Assembly: GCA_958295725.1 (NCBI GenBank)
Contig: OY282368.1
Location: forward strand, 1,074,501 to 1,138,500
DNA length: 64,000 bases
Source: an uncultured Alphaproteobacteria bacterium
GTDB taxonomy: Bacteria > Pseudomonadota > Alphaproteobacteria > UBA2966
Direction: 5' to 3'
Part shown: positions 18,002 through 25,570 of the stretch, piece by piece
How positions within the stretch are numbered: the first letter of the stretch is position 1
How the letters are laid out: every line of letters begins with the position of its first letter
Notes under the pieces: generated by a model
The model's database searches: none
Seen by the model: the letters and a program-made list of their open reading frames with translations, nothing else
Told to the model about the DNA's origin: nothing
Position numbers and translations under genes: made by a program

Positions 18002-18081
18002 GGCCGGGCGCGGGCGGCAGAAGCGGGCGGATTACCTGCTCCGTTATCGGCCGGATTTCCCGGTCGCGGTCGTCGAGGCGC

Positions 18082-18119
18082 AAGAACCCCCTCCGTCTCA
18101 TATGTCCTGAACCGGGACA
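18082..18119 (+). mobile_element. IS481-type end fragment
   Basis: This 38-base stretch ending TATGTCCTGAACCGGGACA is the reverse complement, with one mismatch, of 20652-20689, and its right half recurs at 31286-31312. At the other two places it is the end of IS481-like transposase remnants, so this is a solitary IS end. A further GGTTCAGGAC just after it makes a 9-bp inverted repeat. Confidence 0.75.
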
Positions 18120-18186
18120 CTTGGTTCAGGACGCCGCCCGGTGTATCTTACATTCGCTTTACTCACGCTTGCCGGAAGGTTTCGCG

Positions 18187-18462
18187 ATGTCGGATCCCCG
18201 ACGGCTCACCACCACGGTCTCGACGAAGGGCCAGGTCATCCTGCCCAAGACGATCCGCCGGGCGCTGCGCTGGGAGGCGGGAACGCGGCTGGTCGTGGAA
18301 AACACGCCCGAGGGCGTGCTGTTGAAGCCTGCGCCGGTGTTCGCCGAGACCCGGCCCGAGGAGGTGTTCGGGCGTCTCGCCCGCGCTGGCGCGCCCATGT
18401 CCCTGGCGGAGATGGAGGCCGGGGTTCTGGCGGAAGCGCGGCGGCGCCATGCGGGCGGTTGA
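18187..18462 (+). CDS. vapB: AbrB/MazE-type antitoxin (VapB), intact
   Basis: A 91-residue antitoxin with the SpoVT/AbrB DNA-binding fold: TTVSTKGQVILPKTIRRAL at residues 8-26, GTRLVVENTPEGVLLKPAP next, then a C-terminal arm that in this family wraps the VapC toxin. The toxin gene starts inside its last codons but is cut after about 12 codons. A 138-base near-copy of the middle of this gene is found at 20927-21064. With no intact partner here it is an orphan antitoxin unless it acts on another VapC. Confidence 0.85.
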   Translation: MSDPRRLTTTVSTKGQVILPKTIRRALRWEAGTRLVVENTPEGVLLKPAPVFAETRPEEVFGRLARAGAPMSLAEMEAGVLAEARRRHAGG

Positions 18463-18484
18463 TACCAATATCGTCGTCCGTTAC
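18449..18484 (+). pseudogene. vapC: VapC toxin, N-terminal fragment
   Basis: ATG at 18449 overlaps the vapB stop and encodes MRAVDTNIVVRY, the first beta strand of a PIN-domain RNase with its catalytic Asp5. The frame then enters unrelated DNA at about 18485. The matching C-terminal part is at 21065-21328, so the gene was split by the intervening 2.5 kb. Confidence 0.8.
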
Positions 18485-18729
18485 CCGGTAGGCTGCGTGA
18501 GCGCCTGTACCGCTTCCCCGAACGTGGCCTCCACGCGCATGTCTTTCTCTAGTTCCGCCCGCGAGGGCTGGTAGCTCGGATGCACTACCTCGACTTCGCT
18601 GGACTGCGCGTGCTTGGTGTCTGTGGTCATGGCTGCTCTTCGTGTCCGTCCAGGGGCGTGCCGAATGTACTCGATGAATGCCGCCCAAGATGCTTCTACT
18701 TCCTGCTGACGCCGTTCGATCTCGTCCAT
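18481..18729 (-). CDS. Small protein downstream of the restriction gene, 3'-truncated
   Basis: Reads 82 residues from ATG 18729, with GGAG six bases before it; it overlaps the end of the restriction gene. The middle part starting MTTDTKHAQSSEVEVV, then HPSYQPSRAELEKDMRVEAT, resembles small conserved proteins I recall next to restriction or helicase genes, so translation could also begin at 18630. The last codons, Thr-Gly-stop, come from the vapC fragment on the other strand, so the natural C-terminus is lost. Function unknown. Confidence 0.55.
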   Translation of the reverse strand: MDEIERRQQEVEASWAAFIEYIRHAPGRTRRAAMTTDTKHAQSSEVEVVHPSYQPSRAELEKDMRVEATFGEAVQALTQPTG

Positions 18730-19475
18730 AGCTGACTCCATTCAGCATGCACGACGCATGCCGAAAGCAGAATCCTTCGCACAGTGATTTTCGCGTCGGA
18801 GCGATCGACCGCGACATGAGCGACGGTTCTGCCGTCCATCTGGCATGCGATGACGGGGGCGTCTCGCTCGAAATCACGCAGGGATGATTCTTGGATGGAG
18901 TCGAATATCCGCCCAGGGATTTCGACAAGCTGATAGCGTCGCGGTGCTTCACCAGTGCCTTGGCGAAACGCACGGAGCATCATGATGGAACTGACCGCTT
19001 CGCGGTATTGTCGGAACAGCGCCAGCATGGCGTCTCGTCTGGCGCCCGGCGTGCGGGCATCCTGAATCCACGCCGCTTCCGTCAACTTGGAAATGTGCGC
19101 CGAGGTTTCGGAGAGTTTGCGGGCGGCCGTAGATTTCAGCGAGAGCTTCCGAGTCTTACCCGTCGCATCCACCGTGACATCCACGAACCGCCGGGTGAGC
19201 GATCCAGGCGGGTCCGTCGGCCAGCGCACGTATTCGCAAGCGTTCCTGAACACCGTCTCGAAGGCAGTGAGCGCCAAAGGTTCGGGTGTTGCCCCATGGT
19301 GCACCGAGAGCGCGAGGCCGAAGTACTCGACCCAATCTGGAGATGTGGTGATCCACGTGTCTCTGCCGATATCGGCACGTGGCGGCCGGGACAGTGAATC
19401 AACCACACGGGCGACGAATTCCACCTTCACCGGAGAAAGCTCGTCGAGCCTGGCCTTGAGTTCGTCGAGCGTCAC
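18696..19475 (-). CDS. SmaI-like type II restriction endonuclease
   Basis: A 259-residue protein beside an N4-cytosine-type methylase. From memory it shares with SmaI a similar length, a VHHG/THH element near residues 58-61, TAFETVFRNA, a KLSLKSTAARK segment that could hold the catalytic Lys of a PD-(D/E)XK nuclease, AHISKLTEAAW, and the motif YQLVEIP near 200. On that basis the target is predicted to be CCCGGG, but this is inference. The GTG start at 19475 overlaps the methylase stop by four bases (GTGA). Reading continues into the small gene downstream. Confidence 0.65.
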   Translation of the reverse strand: MTLDELKARLDELSPVKVEFVARVVDSLSRPPRADIGRDTWITTSPDWVEYFGLALSVHHGATPEPLALTAFETVFRNACEYVRWPTDPPGSLTRRFVDVTVDATGKTRKLSLKSTAARKLSETSAHISKLTEAAWIQDARTPGARRDAMLALFRQYREAVSSIMMLRAFRQGTGEAPRRYQLVEIPGRIFDSIQESSLRDFERDAPVIACQMDGRTVAHVAVDRSDAKITVRRILLSACVVHAEWSQLWTRSNGVSRK

Positions 19476-20401
19476 GAGTCACCCAACCGCCGCTCAATGA
19501 GGTCGACGAATGTGCGGTTGATCTCGATGCCTACCCATCGTCTACCAAGCCCATGAGCGGCCAGCAACGTCGTCCCGGAACCCGCATAGGGGTCCAACAC
19601 GATGCTGTCCTCACGGCTGGTAATGGCTACGCACTGCCGCGCCAGTGACATAGGCATCATGGCCGGATGGTCATCAGCATGACCGTTCAGGCGCTTGAGC
19701 GGCTCCGTTGCGATCTCCCATACGGTGCGCAGTCTGCGTCCACGAGGGCCGCGCACCGCCTCGATGTCGTAGTAGTAGTTCTGACTCCTGGAGAGCAGAA
19801 AGACGGTCTCGTGCGCCTTCGTAGGGCGATCCCGTACGGATTCCGGGTGCGCGTTCGGTTTGTGCCAGATCACTTCCGAGCGCAGCCACCACCCGGCTGC
19901 TTGGAGCGCGAACGCGAGACGCCAAGGGACGCCGATCAGATCCTTCGGCTTCAGGCCGCGCGGGGTCGGGGGACGTACCGCCATCGCGCGTGCGCGATTC
20001 TTTCGGTCTGGAGCGCGATAGTGCCGGTTCCCGGACGTGAAGGCATCCCCTACGTTCAACCAGACCGTGCCATCGTCCCGGAGTACGCGACGAATCTCCT
20101 CGAATGCGGCCACGATGCTGTTGATGTAATCGGTCAGGGAATCGTCCCGACCGATCTGATCCTGAACGGCGTAGTCGCGGAGCGACCAATAGGGCGGCGA
20201 AGTCACAACGGTCTGAACGCACGCGTCGGGAAGAATCTGCAACGCGCGGTAGGCATCCCCACAGATCAGCACCGACTGTTGCAGCGTCAGTCCGGTACTA
20301 TCCGACTCATTGATGCGAACGTAGCTACTGGTGGCGTCGGCCCGCTGTGAGAGAGGGGATTGTTCGTGTCCAGAGCCAAAGCGTAGCGTCTGCACCTTCA
20401 C
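19472..20401 (-). CDS. DNA methyltransferase, probably N4-cytosine, of the SmaI-like system
   Basis: A 309-residue beta-class amino-methyltransferase. The catalytic motif TSPPYW is at about residues 68-73 and the SAM-binding motif, DPYAGSGTTLLAAHGLGRRW, is near 270-289; motif order (catalytic before SAM) is typical of this class. TSPPYW favours N4-cytosine methylation. It protects host DNA from the adjacent endonuclease. A GTG at 20401 is the first in-frame start, but the family core begins around residue 38 (LTLQQSVLICGDA), so the true start may be later. Divergent from nothing; upstream lies an antitoxin fragment. Confidence 0.85.
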   Translation of the reverse strand: MKVQTLRFGSGHEQSPLSQRADATSSYVRINESDSTGLTLQQSVLICGDAYRALQILPDACVQTVVTSPPYWSLRDYAVQDQIGRDDSLTDYINSIVAAFEEIRRVLRDDGTVWLNVGDAFTSGNRHYRAPDRKNRARAMAVRPPTPRGLKPKDLIGVPWRLAFALQAAGWWLRSEVIWHKPNAHPESVRDRPTKAHETVFLLSRSQNYYYDIEAVRGPRGRRLRTVWEIATEPLKRLNGHADDHPAMMPMSLARQCVAITSREDSIVLDPYAGSGTTLLAAHGLGRRWVGIEINRTFVDLIERRLGDS

Positions 20402-20403
20402 GG

Positions 20404-20595
20404 CTATACGCTCCGCGCCCCGGAGGGCAGCCCGCTCGGGGCGATCAGTTCGCGATACCGCAGTCGCTTGCCGCGCATCCCGGTGGCGATGGACGCCATG
20501 ATGTCGATGGTGTCTTCGTCGCGCAGATTGTGGTGTCCGGCGAGCTCCTTCGCCGCCGCAAGGACGTCGTCGTCGATGTCGAGTGTGGTGCGCAT
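20404..20595 (-). pseudogene. VapB-like (DUF2191) antitoxin fragment
   Basis: ATG at 20595 starts MRTTLDIDDDVLAAAKELA, the hallmark ribbon-helix-helix beginning of DUF2191 antitoxins. After about residue 19 the sequence no longer follows the family and ends at residue 63, so it looks like a fragment fused to other DNA. No toxin gene follows. It is distinct from the AbrB-type vapB at 18187. Confidence 0.55.
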
Positions 20596-20651
20596 GAGCG
20601 TCTCCCGAGGGCGCCTGAACCTATCTCTCGCTATGCGCCGTATCAAGCGGT

Positions 20652-20925
20652 TGTCCTGGTTCAGGACATATGAGACGGAGGGGGTTCTTCGGCTGTGTGT
20701 CCGGCAAGGTACTCGGCGGGGGTGTGTCCGCCAAGGGCCTGGTGCGGTCTGAAGGTGTCGGACTCGTCGGCGAAGGCGTCGATCCATCGGTCGATGCGGT
20801 CGAGGTTGTCGTCGGGCAGGTCCCATGAGGCGTAGAACTCGTATCTCCAGGCGCCGTTGTTGCGCTCGACGTGACCGTTGAGCTGGGGCGATCGGGGCGG
20901 GAGTTCGAAGAGGTCGATCAGCGGC
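20652..20925 (-). mobile_element. IS481 transposase, C-terminal remnant with terminal repeat
   Basis: Minus-strand reading gives FELPPRSPQLNGHVERNNGA, WRYEFYASWDLPDDNLD, and RPHQALGGHTPAEYLAGH, the end of an IS481-family integrase core including the catalytic Glu region. The stop at 20661 lies inside the terminal repeat TGTCCTGGTTCAGGACATAT. The rest of the element is missing; the remnant ends abruptly at about 20925 against a vapB fragment. Confidence 0.85.
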
Positions 20926-20926
20926 G

Positions 20927-21064
20927 CCGGGAGGCGGGAACGCGGCTGGCCGTGGAAAACACGCCCGAGGGCGTGCTGTTGAAGCCTGCGCCGGTGTTCG
21001 CCGAGACCCGACCCGAGGAGGTGTTCGGGCGTCTCGCCTGCGCTGGCGCGCCCATGTCCCTGGC
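20927..21064 (+). pseudogene. vapB: Duplicated middle part of vapB
   Basis: These 138 bases match 18270-18408 with about four differences. They encode EAGTRLAVENTPEGVLLKPA and AETRPEEVFGRLACAGAPMS without the N-terminal DNA-binding half, and join directly to the C-terminal part of vapC, losing the vapB end and vapC start. Confidence 0.85.
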
Positions 21065-21328
21065 GAAACCGAATGGGTGCTACGGAGCGTCTACGGGTTC
21101 GCCGGAAAGGAGGTCGCGGCGGCGTTGCGCGCCTTCGCGGGGCTGCCGGATGTTTCGGTGGAGAGTCCCGCCTTGCTCGCCGAAGCTCTCGACCGCGCGG
21201 AGGAAGGCATGGATTTTGCCGACGCGCTCCATCTCGGAGCCTCGGCACAGTGCGAAGCCATGCTGACCTTCGACCGCCGGTTCATCGAGATGGCCAGGGA
21301 TACGCCCGTCAGGGTGACGGAACCTTGA
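21065..21328 (+). pseudogene. vapC: VapC toxin, C-terminal fragment
   Basis: In frame from 21065 this reads ETEWVLRSVYGFAGKEV and continues through MDFADALHLGASAQCEA and LTFDRRFIEMA to a stop at 21328, the second half of a PIN-domain RNase including acidic active-site residues. It lacks the first strand found at 18449-18484. An internal GTG at 21077 could start translation but the product would miss the catalytic N-terminal Asp. Confidence 0.85.
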
Positions 21329-21576
21329 GGCCCGCTCGAACCACCGCGGCGCATGAATATCGCTCGATATGCGAGACGCGCGGCTGCCGCCCGGCGGTTC
21401 CGAACTTCGGTGCCCGTTCCGCCAACGCGCCGGCCGACATCGTGAGCGAACCTGCGCTTTGACACGCAATGTCGCTCCAGTTATCGTTCTATGGAAAGCG
21501 GTTGACCGACCGCCGTTTCGGTTGTGGAGCTCCGGGAACGAAGCCCCCGAGGCGGACAGGAAAGGCGAGTGGCTCG
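21329..21576. other. Intergenic region upstream of the ATPase/TOPRIM pair
   Basis: About 250 bases with less extreme GC than flanking genes. No gene recognised. It should contain the promoter of the two-gene module; no confident -35/-10 pair was seen. Confidence 0.4.
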
Positions 21577-22686
21577 ATGTTCACGCGGCTGTACGTCGAC
21601 AACTACAAATGCCTCGTCAATTTCGATCTGCCATTGCAAGAATTGACGCTCTTGCTCGGCCCGAACGGTGTCGGAAAAACCTCCATTCTGGACGTCGTTT
21701 ATGCCTTGCGACAGCTCTTGAGAGGCGAGGCGAAGGTAACGGACCCACAGATCTTTCCGACGCGGACGCTTACTCACTGGCAGTCGAGGGATTCTCAAGT
21801 GTTTCAGGTGGACGTGGAATTGAAGGGCGATTCCTTTTCCTATCGTATGGAGGTGGAACACGAAAGATCGAAGCAGCGTGCCAGAATCAAGGAGGAACGT
21901 CTTACGTCCGGTGGAAAACCGTTGTTTCACTTCGAGATGGGAGAAGTCACGCTCTATCGAGACGACCACTCGCAAGGCCCGGCTTTCCATACGGACTGGA
22001 GTGAATCCGCGCTTGCCCGCGTCGCGCCACGTGATGACAACGAGCGCCTTACGCGTTTTCTCGAGTTCGTGCGAAAGGTCATCGTGTGCGGACTTTATCC
22101 CGTCGACTTCAAGGCCGAGTCGGCGACCGAAGACGCTCTGCTGCATCGCGACGCCCGAAATTTCTCCGGATGGTATCGGCACGTCCTCCAGGAACGTCAG
22201 GATTTGATCCCGGGCTTCAACGAGGCGATGCAGGAGATCGTCCACGGGTTCAGGGGGATCCGTTTGGAAAAGGTGGGTCTGGATACCCGCGCGCTGATGG
22301 TCATATTCGAAGATTACGACAAGCGCTTCGAGCTTCGATTCGATGAAATCTCCGACGGACAGCGCGCGCTCGTCGCGCTGAATTCCTTGACTGTTCTTAC
22401 TGCGGATCAGGGCTACAGCCTTTTTCTGGACGAGCCGGACAATTACGTGGCGCTGCGTGAAATCCAGCCTTGGCTCGTCGGGTTGAAAGACGGTTGCGGA
22501 GAGACGATCCCCCAAGCCGTGCTGTGTTCGCACCATCCGGAATGCATCGATTATCTCGGCGTGGACAGCGGGCTTGCCCTCAAGCGGGAAGGCTCGGGCG
22601 CGATCAGAGCGGACAGGTTGGGGGACGTGCCCGTGGAGGGCGGGCTCAAGCTCTCGGAGATCGTCGCCAGGGGCTGGGAGCGGTGA
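21577..22686 (+). CDS. ABC/OLD-type AAA ATPase of a two-gene module
   Basis: A 369-residue SMC/ABC-type ATPase. MFTRLYVDNYKCLVNFDLPL opens the typical RecF-like first strands, Walker A LGPNGVGKTSIL is at about residues 27-38, a signature-like ISDGQRALVAL is near 258, Walker B LFLDEPDN follows, and a switch His is in CSHHPE. The insert between the Walker motifs carries no named domain. The ATG at 21577 with AGGAAAGG upstream was chosen over a longer frame from 21469. Its stop overlaps the next gene's GTG, so the products are probably made in fixed ratio. Such ATPases are sensors in anti-phage systems. Confidence 0.85.
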   Translation: MFTRLYVDNYKCLVNFDLPLQELTLLLGPNGVGKTSILDVVYALRQLLRGEAKVTDPQIFPTRTLTHWQSRDSQVFQVDVELKGDSFSYRMEVEHERSKQRARIKEERLTSGGKPLFHFEMGEVTLYRDDHSQGPAFHTDWSESALARVAPRDDNERLTRFLEFVRKVIVCGLYPVDFKAESATEDALLHRDARNFSGWYRHVLQERQDLIPGFNEAMQEIVHGFRGIRLEKVGLDTRALMVIFEDYDKRFELRFDEISDGQRALVALNSLTVLTADQGYSLFLDEPDNYVALREIQPWLVGLKDGCGETIPQAVLCSHHPECIDYLGVDSGLALKREGSGAIRADRLGDVPVEGGLKLSEIVARGWER

Positions 22687-23240
22687 CCCGGAACGTCCAG
22701 CTGGTCGTGCTCTGCGAGGATACCCAGCACGAGACTTTCATCGGACGCTTCCTCGAAAGGCGGGACTGGAACACGAGACGGATACGCTGGGAGCGTGGCC
22801 CGGCAGGCCGCGGTTCGGCCGAGCAATTCGTGCGACAACGCTTTCCCAAGGAACTCCAAGGGTACCGGTCAAGGCGGAACCACGTCGATCAGGGGTTGGT
22901 CGTCATGCTGGACGGCGACGCCGTCGGGTTGGAAGGGCGCCTGCGTTCGCTGGACGAATCGTGCCGGGGGTGCAACGTCGAGCCCAGACGGGACGATGAC
23001 CGCGTCGCGGTGTTCGTCCCGACATGGCGCATCGAGACCTGGTTCGCCTATCTGGACGGTGAGGAGCGGATCAGCGAGACGAGGCGCGACTATCCGGGGC
23101 TGGATCGTCCGAGCGACTGTCGGCGACATGTCGATACGCTCATCCAAATGTGCCACGCGGGCGCTCCGAGGGAACCGGCGCCTCCAGCCTTGCGGGCCGC
23201 GTGCGAGGAGTACCGCGGGCGGTTGTCCCGCCAACCGTAG
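22683..23240 (+). CDS. TOPRIM-like partner protein (DUF4276/RloB-type)
   Basis: A 185-residue protein starting at GTG 22683, four bases inside the ATPase gene. VVLCEDTQHETFI has Glu12 in the first-strand position of TOPRIM folds, VVMLDGDAVG gives the Asp77-x-Asp79 pair, and FVPTWRIETWFAYLDG near 111-126 recalls the P-x-x-x-IE-x-W motif of DUF4276/RloB-like proteins. It is probably a metal-dependent nuclease effector controlled by the ATPase, comparable to the pairings in AbiL, PARIS or OLD-type systems, but the family assignment is tentative. Confidence 0.65.
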   Translation: MTRNVQLVVLCEDTQHETFIGRFLERRDWNTRRIRWERGPAGRGSAEQFVRQRFPKELQGYRSRRNHVDQGLVVMLDGDAVGLEGRLRSLDESCRGCNVEPRRDDDRVAVFVPTWRIETWFAYLDGEERISETRRDYPGLDRPSDCRRHVDTLIQMCHAGAPREPAPPALRAACEEYRGRLSRQP

Positions 23241-23580
23241 GCCGTGGTCGGAACGATTCGGCCGCCTCCTTTCCAGCCGCCCGTCCGATCCCTTCGTGTC
23301 CCGGTGCGGACGGATGTGGGGCCTGAACCAGAACCCTTCCCGCTCGCCTGTGAAAGTCCGCCAATGGAGCGCGGGGTCTCCGTTTGCGCTTGATTGCGGG
23401 CGAACTCTCCAGTAACTTCGGGGCAACAATAAGAAACGACTCGAGGAATCGCCGGGCCGGTCTCGTCCGCGGCTCGAGTCGTCGATGGGTTGGCATGGTC
23501 GTCGGGACGGCCGGTATGCGGCCGTTCCACGCGGGTCGCCGGGCGCGATGCGACGGCCGGAAACGGGAACTGGGGCGCTC
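23241..23580. other. Intergenic region between the defence pair and the TRAP genes
   Basis: About 340 bases without a recognisable gene. The dctM frame is open back to 23485, but that part has no transporter-like sequence. The right edge of the accessory patch probably falls here. Confidence 0.4.
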
Positions 23581-24870
23581 ATGGCAAGCATCACTCTTCT
23601 GACCCTCCTGGTCGTATTCGTGCTGCTGGGCGCGCCGATCGGGTTCGTGCTGGTGCTGATCCCGACCGCGTACATCGTCATCACGGGCGAGGTGCCGTGG
23701 ACGATGATCCCCTACAACATGTACGAGTCGCTGGCGCATCCGCCGCTGATCGCCATTCCCTTCTTCATGCTGACCGGCGAGCTGATGACCTCGGCCACCA
23801 TCACCGACCGGCTGATCGAGTTGAGCCGGGCACTCGTGGGCCGCGCGCGCGGCGGCCTGGCGCAGGTGAACATCGTCGTGTCGATGTTCTTCGCCGGCAT
23901 GAACGGCTCGGTGGTCGCGGACACGGCGACGGTCGGCTCGATCCTCATTCCCGCCATGAAGCGCGCCGGGTACTCGGCCGCCTTCTCCGCGGCCATCACG
24001 TCGGTCAGCGCGACCATCGGCGGCATCATCCCGCCGTCGATCGGCATGATCATCCTGGCGACGGTGGCGTCGCTGTCGGTCGGCGCCCTGTTCTCGGGCG
24101 GCATCATTCCCGGACTCCTGATCGGCGCGGCGCTGATGGTCATCACGTGGTTCATCGCCCGCAGGCGCAACTACGAACGCAGCGACGAAGCCTGGAACAT
24201 CCGGCGGATCTGGCACGCGTTCCTCGGCTGCGCCCTGGCGCTCTCCATTCCGCTCGTGCTGGTGGGGTCGATCGTGGGCGGCGTCGCGAGCCCGGTCGAG
24301 GCCGGCGCGATCACCGCTATCACGTCCTTCATCCTCGGACTCTTCGTCTACCGCAGCATCAACGCCGAAATTCTCATGGGTGCCATCACGCGCGCCTTCA
24401 AGACCGCCGCGGCGGTGTTCATCATCATCGCCGCCGCCGGTCCGTTCAGCTGGCTGCTCACGCGGCTGGGAACGCTGAAGTTCGTCCAGGACTTCATGCT
24501 GGGCTACACGGACTCGCCCTTCATGTTCGCCGTCATGCTGGTCCTGCTCATCCTGCTCGTCGGCATGATCATGGACGCCGCCGCCAACATCATCGTCGTC
24601 GGCCCCGTGCTCATCCAGGTCAGCGTGGACGCCGGCTTCCCGGAGGTGCAGGCGGCGCTGGTGGTGGTGGTGGGCTTCCTGATCGGGACGGTGACGCCGC
24701 CGATCGGCGTCGCCTACTTCACCGGGTCGTCGATCGCGAGGGCCCGCCTCGAGGTCGTGGCGGTGGAAATGGTGCCGTATCTCCTCGCGGAGTTCGGCGT
24801 GCTCTTCCTCATGATGGTCATATCGCCGCTGACGATGTGGCTGCCCAGGGTGTTCGGCTTCGTGGAGTGA
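23581..24870 (+). CDS. dctM: TRAP transporter, large permease subunit
   Basis: A 429-residue inner-membrane protein with about twelve hydrophobic segments, as in DctM. MASITLLTLLVVFVLLGAPI is the normal first helix, and ADTATVGSILIPAMKRAGYS and GGIIPPSIGMIILA are conserved elements of the channel. It exchanges a carboxylate-type solute with sodium ions, taking it from the periplasmic DctP. The start at 23581 agrees with family length. It lies upstream of dctQ by 70 bases, the reverse of the commoner P-Q-M order. Confidence 0.92.
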   Translation: MASITLLTLLVVFVLLGAPIGFVLVLIPTAYIVITGEVPWTMIPYNMYESLAHPPLIAIPFFMLTGELMTSATITDRLIELSRALVGRARGGLAQVNIVVSMFFAGMNGSVVADTATVGSILIPAMKRAGYSAAFSAAITSVSATIGGIIPPSIGMIILATVASLSVGALFSGGIIPGLLIGAALMVITWFIARRRNYERSDEAWNIRRIWHAFLGCALALSIPLVLVGSIVGGVASPVEAGAITAITSFILGLFVYRSINAEILMGAITRAFKTAAAVFIIIAAAGPFSWLLTRLGTLKFVQDFMLGYTDSPFMFAVMLVLLILLVGMIMDAAANIIVVGPVLIQVSVDAGFPEVQAALVVVVGFLIGTVTPPIGVAYFTGSSIARARLEVVAVEMVPYLLAEFGVLFLMMVISPLTMWLPRVFGFVE

Positions 24871-24875
24871 ACCGG

Positions 24876-24893
24876 CCCCTCCCGCGGGAGGGG
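24876..24893. repeat. Perfect GC palindrome between dctM and dctQ
   Basis: CCCCTCCCGCGGGAGGGG is an 18-base perfect palindrome. It belongs to the same CTCCC/GGGAG type seen elsewhere in the window. It may attenuate read-through between the two permease genes, but there is no T-run. Confidence 0.5.
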
Positions 24894-24940
24894 CGCGCCC
24901 ACCGGCAGGGAAGGCAAGACCAAACAAGGGAACTCGGGAA

Positions 24941-25531
24941 ATGGTGGCTCTGGCGCAGAAGTTCGATACCGGCCTGAAAGGCCTGCTGAACACGATCTGC
25001 TCGGTTTTCATCGTGCTCATGGTGTTCTTCACGGTGTGGACGGTGGTCATGCGGTACGTGTTCCTGAACGCCCCGTTCTGGAGCGACACGCTCACCATGT
25101 TCTTCAACGTCTGGATGGTGTTCCTGGCGCTCGCCATCACGGTGCGCGACCGCAACCACATCTCCATGACGATGCTCTACGAGGTCATGCCGCCGATCGT
25201 CGGATTCTCGTGCGAGTTCCTCTGGACCCTCCTGATCTGCATCTTCGGGATATTCATCGCCATCTGGGGTTTCGACGCCTCGTGGAACGTGCCGGGCAAG
25301 TACTGGGAGTTCGGCTACATGTCCAAGAAATGGCCGATGATGATCATGCCGACGGTCGGCGTCCTCATGTTCGTCATGGCGTTCATCGTCCTGATCGAGG
25401 ACATCATCCGGTTCAGGAAGGGGCGGATCGAGGTGCATGCCCACGAGCTCGAGGACATCGAGACGTACCAGCGCATGGCCGGCATCGACGCGGCCGACGT
25501 CGACGTCGAGGAACGCGCCGACGCGCACTAG
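24941..25531 (+). CDS. dctQ: TRAP transporter, small permease subunit
   Basis: A 196-residue membrane protein with four hydrophobic segments, the DctQ layout. The pattern TVVMRYVFLNAPFWSDTLTM and VRDRNHISMTMLYEVMP are typical. The C-terminal 40 residues are hydrophilic and acidic, longer than in many DctQ proteins. It supports DctM and docks the loaded binding protein. ATG at 24941 follows a GGGAA site. The two permease genes are separated from the likely binding-protein gene by an opposing decarboxylase. Confidence 0.88.
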   Translation: MVALAQKFDTGLKGLLNTICSVFIVLMVFFTVWTVVMRYVFLNAPFWSDTLTMFFNVWMVFLALAITVRDRNHISMTMLYEVMPPIVGFSCEFLWTLLICIFGIFIAIWGFDASWNVPGKYWEFGYMSKKWPMMIMPTVGVLMFVMAFIVLIEDIIRFRKGRIEVHAHELEDIETYQRMAGIDAADVDVEERADAH

Positions 25532-25570
25532 AATCGGGGAAGCGAACGAGACTCCCGCCGGGTTCCGTCG

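Noticed and set aside
18002..18186. Full IS481 element at 18 kb
   Set aside because: Only about 38 bases of the end match; there is no transposase sequence to its left, where the carboxyltransferase gene ends.
23140..25167. Long minus-strand frame opposite dctM rich in His, Arg and Asp
   Set aside because: Composition is that of the reverse complement of a membrane protein gene; dctM is clear on the plus strand.
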